Part shown: piece by piece, positions 24,301 to 35,500 of the stretch
How the letters are laid out: every line of letters starts with the position of its first letter
Numbering within the stretch: the stretch's first letter is position 1
From: Gavia stellata
Taxonomy: Eukaryota > Chordata > Aves > Gaviiformes > Gaviidae
Direction of reading: 5' to 3'
Length of the DNA: 64,000 bases
NCBI RefSeq assembly: GCF_030936135.1
Contig: NC_082613.1
Span: 3,472,001-3,536,000 of the forward strand
The notes under the pieces: model-generated
Seen by the model: the letters and a program-made list of their open reading frames with translations, nothing else
What the model was told of the DNA's origin: nothing
The model's database searches: none
Position numbers and translations under genes: made by a program

Positions 24301-27300
24301 GCTCCAGCTGGAGATACAAAGATGCTCCTTAGGTCTCACCCAGGCCATTTCTCAAAGCCCATCATCACCTCCGTGCTGGACAGATAAAGAGCGACCTAAA
24401 ATGAGTTATTCAGTGCCTGAGGCTACTTAACTTCACTAGAGAAATTAATATACCTGTAACAAGTGCAAGATGCACTACAGAGAAATGCACTTACTGCTTT
24501 ATGAGATAGTTTATTAGCTCTGGAGGTGTATTCACATCTGGTTTGTTGGTTTTTTCCAAGGAGATCTAAAGAATGCCAGATGATTTCTTGAGAAAGTGAT
24601 GAATCCTGACCAGAGAACAGATGATCACAGACAGATAGAAGGAGGAAGAAAAAAGGAGAAATGTTCTCAGAGCCACAAAAAAACCAGGAAGAATTGCCTT
24701 TGAAATATTTGAAAGGAAGGAACAGGACGACAGTTCCCAGCTAGGTGATCCCAAACGGCAATATATTCACGAAGATGCATCTCCTGCAAATAGCTTCATG
24801 CTTCCCTTTATCGGTTAAAGACAATTTCATCCAAAGCAGGGCTTGGAAGCGGAGAGAAACAGTGGCAAGATTCATCAGGACTGAAACGACACAGCTCATT
24901 TGGTTAGCAAGAAGAGAGTGGAAGTGGAAAAGCAAAGCTTAAAATATGAAATACCAGGCTTCAGTTTGGCATCCTTACGCCTGGAGGTTTACACGAGCAG
25001 AGTGTGTGCCTGCCCAGCTCACCAGCAGCCAATATTCCACCAACCTTGACAGAGGGATAAAGGGCTCAAAGATTTACTAAGTTCCTACAAGATTTTGTGG
25101 AACAGGCAGCTGGGGACAGAAAGGCAGTGTGTGTCTGGATGTCTTTGGATGGCTTCAAAGTAAATTGAATGCCTTATTAGACACCACAAACCTCGCAGAG
25201 GGAGAGCAGCGCAGTCGCAGGAACTGCTTTGTGCAGAGCTTGTTACCTCCTCCTTCGCGCTGAGGCCAACTGATGGCAAGGAGAGAAGGCAAAGCAGATC
25301 CAAATTCCTCAGCCATACATTGCTCATAGCAAACCAGGGATTGGAAGGCTGCGGCACATGCAGCCTGCTTATGACCAGCCAGGGAAGAGCCCTGGGAGTA
25401 TTCACCTTCAAGCCCACTCCACAGAACAAGAGGAGGACTGGTCCTCCTCTCCTTCCACGTCCCCAGGCAGAGGGAGCACAGATGAAGGGACACAGCGACT
25501 TACAGAAATCACTACCCCAAAGACACCCCTGTGCTTGTGTCCTGAAAGAAAAGGCCCACTAGACTAAAGCCCCCATAAGCAGGCCGGGCAGCCGCCCTCC
25601 TGCCTGCTAGCCCCAAGAGCTGCGCAAAACCAAAGTCCTTCTTTGCTCTACAGAGCATCGCAACACACGCTTGGGAGGACGGCAGCCCAAAGCCAAGACA
25701 GGGCATACCAAAACATTTCAAAGCACATCGTTAATCAAGAAGTGTGCAGGTGGGTGTCTTTTCCCCACAAACATTCACTGGCCACGTTTTACAGCAGTGG
25801 AGGAAGACTGAGCATCATCTTCACATGGAACAAGTTTATCTCACGGTGAGCCCAGCAGACCTCTGCTTGGGAACGCTGGACAGCCCCAGGCACCCACTCC
25901 TTGGAGGTGCTCAAGCCACAGCACATGGCCACAGGGTGTGGTGGGGCAGATATAAAGTCATGCCCTGCCCTCAAAGATGAAAAAAACATAAGTGGAAACT
26001 GGAACGCATTCAAGTCATGCTTTAATAGGTGACATTAATGTTACACTCTGTGATACAGCTCTGAGTGCTGGAAAACAACATCCTGTGAACTCACTGCAAA
26101 CACCTACAGCCAAAACTCTAAACCTGCTCATGACAGGGAATAGTTTGGTTCGAGCACTCCAGACTAGGGCTCACAGTGAAATCCCATTAAACACAAAAAC
26201 AAACCACACATCACCGTAACAAGATATGATCCATGCCCCAACTGAGCACATACTCACAATGAAAACTTCATTAAATAAGAAAATTACTAGAAATCCGTAC
26301 AAAAGCCACAATTAACAATTTTTTACGAATCTTTTATGAAAGAATTTTCACTCAACATCTTCAAGTATCTATATCTGTAGTTAAGTGTATTCTTATTGGC
26401 TATTTAACTCCATTTGCTCATAAGAAAGAAAAAAAGTAGTATTTCAAAAACATTAAAGCCTTCTTCCAGCATGTGCGCGACCATGAACATCAGATGTTAA
26501 GCCTGCAGACTTTTATTCCCACACACATGTATGTGGCATCTGGATCAGGACCTATAGTCTGAGAAGGCAAGTCACCGATCAAATTCCTTGAAAGATGAAG
26601 CTTCTTAAGAGCTGTAGCAGAGAGAGGAAAAACATTAACATTGCACAGGCTACTGCATCTGCTCTCTGGCAAGGTGAGCAAGCCTCTAGCCATCTCCTAC
26701 ACAAAACAAACAGCACCTAAAAACTCCAAAACTAAAACAAACAATCTGAGCAAACAGCAAGTCCAGACCTTCTGGCTGTTGGAAACGGTTTCCTCCGCTT
26801 CATGAAACAGGTCCTCTGTTGTAAATCTCTAGGAACGAAAGTGCTAAATTGTTTAATGCTCCTTCAGACTTGGTTGAATACTGTGTAAGTCAGACAGAAT
26901 AGCTAACAGGGAGATCAGGAACGTTAAGGCAGGCAAATAACTGGCAAGGTCTGAAAGTAAATTCTTGCGGGCTGTAAGTAAATGAAGCAGACAAGCGTAC
27001 CCTCTCCAATTAAAGTTTCAATTAACCACCCCACAAAGCCCAGCGGTTTCCAGACACGTTGCACTCTAGCGTGCCCTCACTGTCTGACATGCTGATCATT
27101 ACTGGTAAAACAATCCTGCCCTAACTAGGAAGCGGGTTAAATTTGACACATCTAACTTCACGCAATGTGCCTGCGGAAAAGGCAGCCCCACAGGCAACTG
27201 CAAATTAACGGGAGACTCTGAAAAGATGCAATGACAAATATTTGTTCTATTTTGGCAACTGAGGAAGGCAGGCCTTTGAACCAGTAGCGGACATAAGTAT

Positions 27301-27800
27301 CTGTGAAAGACTATCAAGGATCTGAAAGTGGTGGAAAAACCTGGGGAAGAAGAGCTCTAGACAGCTTTACGCAAAGTCTGAAAGTTTTTCTCTTAGAATC
27401 CAGTAGACAATTCATATTCTCAACTCTAACAAGCACTACAAAGCTACTTCTGTGGGGGATAAACAGAATAAATTAATCAGCACTTTGCACCCTAGAGAAC
27501 AGTATCTGTACACAAAGAGACACGTTTTGACTATGCATTTTATCCAATCTAAAGTCAAACCTACTTTCTTTATAAGAGGAAAGGCAACTACACTCTTACA
27601 TGATGTGAAATGCATATACTCATTTCTTTCAGGCAAATGCCACAAAAATAATGATTTATGCCCTAGAAAGCAGACACACAGCATCTTTGCCAAGAATAAA
27701 TCTGGGAAGGTACAGCCTTTCAAAATAACAAATAGACATTACATGGTAATAGAAAGGCCTGGCAAATTAGGTCATGCTGTCTTACATTAAAAATCTTGTA
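24301..27800. other. Intergenic region between COL9A3 and OGFR
   Basis: About 3.5 kb with no convincing exon, RNA gene or recent repeat. The open frames present are short and lack splice or homology support. The left part is COL9A3 upstream DNA and the right part lies beyond the OGFR polyadenylation candidate. Confidence 0.7.
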
Positions 27801-27806
27801 TTTATT
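27801..27806 (-). terminator. Candidate OGFR polyadenylation signal AATAAA
   Basis: The first minus-strand AATAAA noticed downstream of the OGFR stop codon, about 385 bp past it, giving a plausible 3' UTR length. There is no transcript evidence. Confidence 0.4.
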
Positions 27807-28188
27807 AAATATTTGACTAGTTCAATCAAGGAAAAAGATTAGTTTTCCTCTTCTCTTTAAGAAGGGACATACCAGAACCAAAGCAAAGTGCAAAAATCCC
27901 TGTAACTCCAAGATAGTCCTGAAAATCAGATAAAAAACAGGAACAGGACACAGCCTGTCCATGAAGATGACTAAGTTAGAATTTTCCTCTTTAGGGTAAC
28001 CAAGGGCTGGATCTCAGTGAAGTTACTACAGATGATTAAAAAAGCATGGAAGGGTGAAAGTCAGACAGGGGCTAGCCTGGATCAGCCCAAAGGAAGTTTG
28101 TTCTTCCGTGTACTTCTGCTATACGGATCACTAAAGCTGGTTCCTAGCAGTTAGGGCAGTGTCATCTCCACTTGCTTGAGCGCCGGTC

Positions 28189-29563
28189 TCACTCTGCTGC
28201 TACCTGCTCTTCATCAGGTTTTGCTGCATGCCCAGAGCTTTCAGGTTTTTGTGTTGCAACCTCAGCACCGTCTTCTTCAGGACAGGTGGATGTCATGCTC
28301 TGCTCAAGACTCTCCGGGACTCGATTCTTGCCTGTGACTTCTGCTTGCCCTTTTTCACTTGCATTTTCTGCCTTTTTAGGCTGTTCTACCCCATCTACCT
28401 CACTTTTGCCTCCCAGGAACGTGCTGTTGCAGTGGTGCTGATCACTTCTCGCTGTGACTTGATCTCCACTCGACCCCAAGCCATCACTTACTGGAGAAGT
28501 CCAGCCAGTCTTGGGGAGCCTGGAACCAACCGGGGGTCTCTCAGCCCCACTGTTTGCATCACCACCACCCTTCTCACTTGTCGCTTCCACAGTTGCGTTT
28601 TCCTCACCGACATTTTCTTTTTCAGCCTCAGTGTCTGCAACAGATGCATTTAACTTGGCACTAGAGGCAGAGGGTCTGACATTCAGGTTTATGGCCAAGT
28701 TGAATGTTTTGCTTCTTGATGTTCTTTTATCAACTTTCCTCCGTTTTACAGCTGCATCAGTGGTCCCTGGCACTGTTGGGTCTTTGGTGCTTGCATCGTC
28801 TTCTTTCAGTGTTTCCTGGTCCTCTTCTGCGTGTAAGACTGGAACTGAGGAGGGGATTTCTGCATCAATTGCACATTCTCCCAGATTACGGGAAATGTTT
28901 TCAATATCAGTAGGGCTTTTCAACGGTCCACTCTTTTTAGCATCTGCCATATTTGCATCCAGTTTTCTCTTCTTGCTCTCTTTAGTGCAATCATTCTCTG
29001 CTGTACCCTGCACTTCTTCAGTCTCACTGTTTACATCCTTCTCCTCCTGCCGGGTAAATGAAGCCTCTTTCTCCTCTTCACCATCCCCTCCCTTCGAAAT
29101 GCATTCACTTAACTTCTCTTTTACATCTTCATCATTCACTTTAGGCTGCAAGTCTGCAGCATCTGCAGTTTTCTGTTCTCCCTCTAAAGACTGGTTCTGA
29201 TCCTTTTCCACAGAATCATCACATTTTTTACCAGGAGTTTCCTGTTTATCCTCAGCCTTTTGGTGCAGCTGTGACTTGGTAGAACGCGCTCTGTACTTCA
29301 AGAGTTTGTCGTGTGGTCCCCATACGAAGTTGCTTCGAGGTTTGAAGTGTTGCCACGCGTAGTGGACTAGTTCTCTTCTCTTCCGTTTGCTTCTGATGGT
29401 GAACAGGAAGTAATCCAAGGCACTTCTCTTAACATTTGGTAATGTCTCCTTAACAAGAGTTTCTGTTAGGAAGAACTTTACCAAGTGCACTTGATAGTGT
29501 TCATATCCCATCTCCCCCAGGCACTTCAGGATGCGAGTAATCCGCAGATTGTTGTGGCTGAAC
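28189..29563 (-). CDS. OGFR: OGFR exon 7 (terminal coding exon)
   Basis: 1375 coding bases: the end of the conserved domain (FSHNNLRITRILKCLGEMG through FVWGPHDKLLKY) and then about 365 residues of Glu/Lys/Ser-rich, probably disordered tail ending DEEQVAAE. It carries the two basic clusters named in the gene entry. Acceptor CAG; stop codon TGA at 28189-28191. Confidence 0.95.
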
Positions 29564-32500
29564 CTGAAGAAACAGATAAGCAAAGTTGTTAAGTGAAAGT
29601 CTCACAAGTCACTACAAACCTTCGGGGTATCTGCAAAACGTTTTGTGTATTATTGACTGTGATCTTTTAAAGACTATTGGACAATGCAGATGGGACTATA
29701 GGCGGGCTTACTTTCAAGACACCTACTGCTGCTGTCTGCCTTTAGCAGTACCCTCCTAGCCCTTCTTGGGCTGCTAGGGTTAATCATCTCAGCTACCTGG
29801 AAAGGTTCTGGCTTTCTGCATTACCCACCAGTAGATAACAGCCACCATACTGGGTCAGCACACAAGTCCCTGCAGCCCAATATCCTGCCCCTGACAGTGA
29901 CCCTGCAGAGAAGTGTAAGAATACAGGCATGTAAGGATGCTGCCAGAAATTCATGACTTACAGACTTAAGCTAGACACAGCTTTTGTTTTCTTCTTCTTT
30001 TTTTTTTTTTTTTAGTACTTGACAGTCTTCAAGTTTGTTTTTCTTTTGCTCAGTCCTTCTAGAGCCCTTGTTATCATCATTAGGGGTACTAGAATACAAA
30101 GTGTCATTACTATCTCTATTGTAAGACCTGCAATAATATAAAACCAGTACCATCAATTTGCAGAGCAATTTTCAACCAAGGATTCAAAGCATTTTACACA
30201 TTAAGGCAGCTTTATAAATAACCAGGGAAGCATATGGAAACACTCCTATTTTGTAGTTTAACAGAATACTACAAAAGGCAATTTGGCTACCTGTGAAAAT
30301 GCTTCATATGGTTTTAACACAAGCTCTGCTAGAGCAAATATTAACATCTCCAAGTCTGTATTCCGTACTTTAGGAGACCAACATGAAGAATGCCTGCTGT
30401 TAACAGCTGCACTGAATACAAAAGAAAACCAGTCTCAGCTGGTTTACTTATTATACTTGTCACTTATTAAAGTGGACAGAGAGTGTGATGACCTACAGTC
30501 AGAGGCTGAGCCAAGTTAAAAATACTTTAGCTAGCTAACGTTTTTATCAACAAAAGCCTCCATTCCTCAAGGGCTGAGGATTTTCTTGACTTTTTTTTCT
30601 TCTCAAAGAAGTGCCTGGCTGTAGTAAGTGACCAGCAGTACAAACAAAGACTCACCAGTTCAAGTTTTGAAATCGCTCAGCCCAATTCTCTGCTCTCTTA
30701 AGTTCTCCAGTTTCCTCGTTGATCAGAATGATGCCATAAAATCTCAGCATGAGCTGATAAGCACGTACAAACCTTTGCATAACTTCCTTGGACTTCTTAA
30801 AAGCCTGAAAACAAGACAAACCAATGAGTACAAGGTGCAGCTCCCTAATTACCAGCAGCAGTTTAAGTGGCACCTGAATTACAAGCAAGGCTTGATTACC
30901 ACTAAGCATTTCATTTGCTGGTGTAGCTACTGGCAGACACAAGACAGCCAAATGCTTAGCAGTGCTTAAGTGAGCTCTGTTGGCCTTAGGGCCCCAAAGA
31001 AGCAATGTAAAAAAACCTAAACTGCAAATATAAGGCATTTAGTGAAAATCCTAACATCCTTCAGACCTCAAAAAAAGCAAAAGCTTTAAATACCTGGATT
31101 TCTTGACACGTGAGTGGTTTGGCACGCCGGTTCATCCCATATTCACGTAAAGGGAATAGCCTGAAGGGAAAGAAATTTTCAGCCCAGAGGAGCAAAGATG
31201 ACATCCAACCCAAGGTACCCATTGTCTTAAAACTAGAAAAAGATTCCAAAAATTGTGGTATCACAGGCATCTCTTGGAGACCTGTGTCCATAAGGATGTG
31301 AGAAGTAGTTTACTATATGACAAATAAATCCCTCCCATAAAAGCATTGTCTACACCAATGATAACAACGTACTTTGCTTATCCGGGTATCTCTCGTTGCC
31401 CTAATACTTTGTTCTGCAGCAGCCTGTAAGACCAAGCATGAGATCTATTGCCACAGCTGCACTTCTTTCCACAAGAATATAACTCAATAAAATAAAGTGG
31501 ACACAGGTTTCACTCAAGAGTAATTCTGGGCCTTTTGGGAAGCTGAATTCAGGAACACAGACACAACTGACTCTTAAGAGACACAACTAAAGAGAGGCAC
31601 TATATTCATGCAGGCAGTTTACCACTGTATGTAAGAATGGTTTTCTTCCAGAACTTCATAGTTGTCCCACCAAGATTCAAGCAGAGCTTCAACATGCAAA
31701 CCTGAAAAGAAAAAAAGTCAGGCAAGAAGAAAAGACACCAAATAAAAATTAAAGGTAGACAGGCACCCAAGGTGGCTCGTTATTCAGAGCCAGGTGTTCG
31801 CATACAAGCATTAGCTTCTCTAACTAGACAACCATTCTGGTAAGCCAGAAAAATAATCTTAGTTTTCTACCACCAAGCAGAAAATTAAGGAACATACAGC
31901 AGGAACAAGGACATTTTAAAAAGGAAATTCTTGGTCAGTTTTGTTTTGGTCATGGGCTTTGTTTGTTTTAGTAATTGTCCCACATGGATCAAGCTACTCT
32001 TTCACCAATTCAACCAGTTGCAGCAGAGCTGCATCAAACAGTCATCAGGCAAGGTACTCACCCTGGGGCAAAAAACTAATCTCATTTTTATAAAAGCTTA
32101 AATTCCACATCTCTTCTTCCTCCTTATTTTCTGATTCTGTCAAACCCTAGAGATGAGAACAAGAAATCAACAAACAACAATCCTAAAAGGCAGTATTCAC
32201 TCCAACACTTCTTCCTTTCCCCCTCATGTTTCCTAAACATTTTAAGCTAAATCCTTGAAATGTGTTTTGGGAAGTAACAGCTTGTTTCTGATGCACCCAC
32301 ATGCACATCATCCCTTCCCCCTGACAAATGAATCCTTTAAAGGTTCTGAGCCTGTCAATATAAAGAAAAAAGGGTGCCCTCAAGTCTAGAAAGCGTTCCT
32401 AAACTTAGCACACAATGAGGAAGAGCCACAAGAGTACGTGCATCATCATTTAGTCCATACCGGATAATGATGTCTGTATCTCTGCAAGTCTCTTGCTGCA

Positions 32501-35500
32501 TTCCAGTTGCGCCTGCTTGAAAACTAGAGACAAGAGACAGATCAGAGATCCAGAATAAAGTTGTCTTCTGCAAAAAAAGAATCCACTGACTGAATTCAGC
32601 ATCTCTCACACAGGTTCCCCTGCCTATTGCTCTCCTGGGCCCTGCACTCCCAGCACCCCCAAAACCAGCCAGTTTCTTGCTGCAGTTGTTTCTCCGCATT
32701 CCCGAAGACAACTTTGGACTTAGAGAAGTTCACACCATCTCCTTTAACCAAAACATTTCTTTTTTTCTTTCTAGTCTTATTAATCAAGGTCTTCGTGTTT
32801 TATGCTTATCTTTTATCCCAGTTGGCTTTTCCTACAGAAATGCTCAGAACTAGCTGGAAATCCCAAATAGTAAAATATAATTTTCTTTCTTAACTCAAAG
32901 GTTTTAAAACAAGACAAACTAAGCCCTGTCTGTCTGTCTCTCTGAGTCACTAAATACATTAGTCAAGACTTTAAAATTATACAATCCAAGATGCAGAAAT
33001 ACCCCTTAAATTCAGGATTCTGATTCCCTGTAGACACTACTGAAATGAAAGTTTTCTTCACTGTGCTTTATGCTCAAGAGCAGCCTTGCTGACTTAGCAT
33101 CATGCTGATGTAGACAGTGGACAATAACAGAGCCACATGGTCACATTAGATATTTATTTTATTGGACTTCCATTCCAATCATCTTCATTATTGCTCATCT
33201 CTCCAAGTAATCAAACTTTACGCGAAGCCTACCTGAAAACGCCTCTGCGACAGCGGTGACAAATTTGATCTTTGCTCCTACAAATAAAAGGCATTTGGTT
33301 GGAAACTTTTTGAAACCAAACTTCCCCAATAAAATAAAAAAAATATATACGAAATGAGAATACCCACAGCAGTGACTCACATGATCCCTACTAGTTGCCA
33401 AGTGACAGATTTACCTAGTTGCAGCTGAATTCACTTGATTTTATTCATAATTCAAATTGCTATAGAGAAAAACCTGTGGTGCCACATCCACCTGACAATT
33501 AGGTGTCAGGTCCTGCTCGCTACACAGATGTGCTAGATTTATTCCAAATGTAGCATTTAGGCAGAAATCACATAGAACAGCTTTGTTTCTTACTCTGAAT
33601 ATCATGGAAATAAAAGTTGCAAGTATGACTTAATTTAAAATGCATTTTAACTGAATTCTATACATATGTATGTTTATCTATTCATTTATTTTACAGTGGA
33701 TTACTTCAATGATAAGAGATTTTGTTACACTTCACAAGCAATGTAGACAGGTTTAATCCTGCTGAGTGCTGAACCATCTTGTCCCAAACCATGAAAGCGT
33801 TTAAAAGTGATCTGTTGAGGCAGAGCCACCAAAACGAACGACGCTGCTCATGAATAATGCTGCTCACCCAATGCGAAGCACAGTGCAGTTAGAGCGGTCA
33901 AGGCCAGCTCACAGCAGGAGCATGGTCTTTGTGAAACAGGGCTAAGGTGTGCAGACTCTTGCAAAATACGCATTTTAAGAAACTTAGAAGAAAGAAGCAG
34001 CAAATGCTCTCCCAAGTTATTTTTTAACTTCGTTTGATACTTCCTAACCTCATTTTCCCAGAGAAAAATAACAAACAAACCCACTTTCCAGTGGACAGTG
34101 AATGCGGATCACCGGTTCAGTAATTAATAAGGCAGAAACTGGATTAGATTTTTTAACACCTCCTTGTAATGAAGTCATCCATTCACCAGCCCTGTTGATT
34201 GTTAATACTTAAATTTTATGAAGCATGCACAGCATTTGGGAGATCAAAGCTTCATCCACAGAGGGAGGTCAACAATGCAGAAGTGTTTAAAATTACATTT
34301 TAAACATACATTTACACACTATGATTCCCCCATACTTTGGTGACAGGAATTAAATAAAGCTCAAGTTGTTTTTTAAGTGTAATAACTTGTGATTATCTAA
34401 TATAATGCCTTTCTATATTGCAACACATTTCCATTTTATCCATGACAACATAGACCAAAATAGGTGGCAGAACTTCCCACAGCCACGCGGCCCATACGGG
34501 ACTAGAAATCCAAGCGCTGGGGTCCATCCCCAGAATCCACCCAGACTGCAGAAACGCATACAACTATGAAAAGGTTTGGTACACAGAGAACATTTAGAAA
34601 AAAATATAAGTGGCTGCAAACACAAGACTAAGAACTATGTTCAGCTAGAACAAATCAGTATTATTCTTTTGTTCAAGATGTAAGCAGAGACGGGGATTTA
34701 GCACTTCGAAATTCATCAATGCTTTTGACCTCCAAGGATGAAATTCTGATACATGTGGAATTAACAAAAATTTTGTTCCCAATTACAAAAGAATCAATTT
34801 CGAGATATTCTTTACACTTAAGGTTCTAAATAACATCCTTTAACACAGTCAGGTGGGACAGCCTAACAGTAGCCTGGCTCTAATTTTGAAAAAGAACGGG
34901 TTTGCTGAAGAGTAAGCATAGCTACAGAGACAGACGCAATGCAATGGTGCAGGTGCTGTAAGGCTTCTCTAGAAAGTAGCTAGATCCAGGAGAAAGGGGA
35001 AGAGAAGATGGGGAAGCAAAGAGAGCAAAACTCAGCCCTCCCTCCAAGCAGATGTTCCTCCTGGGTCTGTATAAACTTCTATTCAAGCCACACAGAAATA
35101 TAACCTTCCCTTTCCTTCCAGGTTAGAAAGACAAGTGCAAAAGTCAAACCTCCCTATTTTTCACAACACTGATAAGCCGTCTAACAGGGTTTCTCCCTCC
35201 AAACCTGCAACGCTTCAGTCAGAACGTGAATCTCGCTGTGCAAAGAGCATGAGGGAAGCAGAGAACAAAGCCAACAGAGGGTAACGCAAACAGTATTCAG
35301 CTGAAAACTGGAAACCAGCTGCAACCAAAAGGGATGAAAGAACATGTGGATTGTGAACAAGACCCCCGGAATGAGAAAGACCACGGAATCCTCAAAGAGT
35401 GATTGAAACCTTTTGTTGATGGAGAGTTAGGAGATGGCAGAACGATGGGGTTTGTTAATAAAACGCAAGATGAACCCCATGCACTGCAGCAGGCTAAGAG

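Noticed and set aside
28511..29200. A 229-codon + strand open frame rich in Ser and Phe
   Set aside because: It is the antisense shadow of the Glu/Lys-rich OGFR terminal exon.
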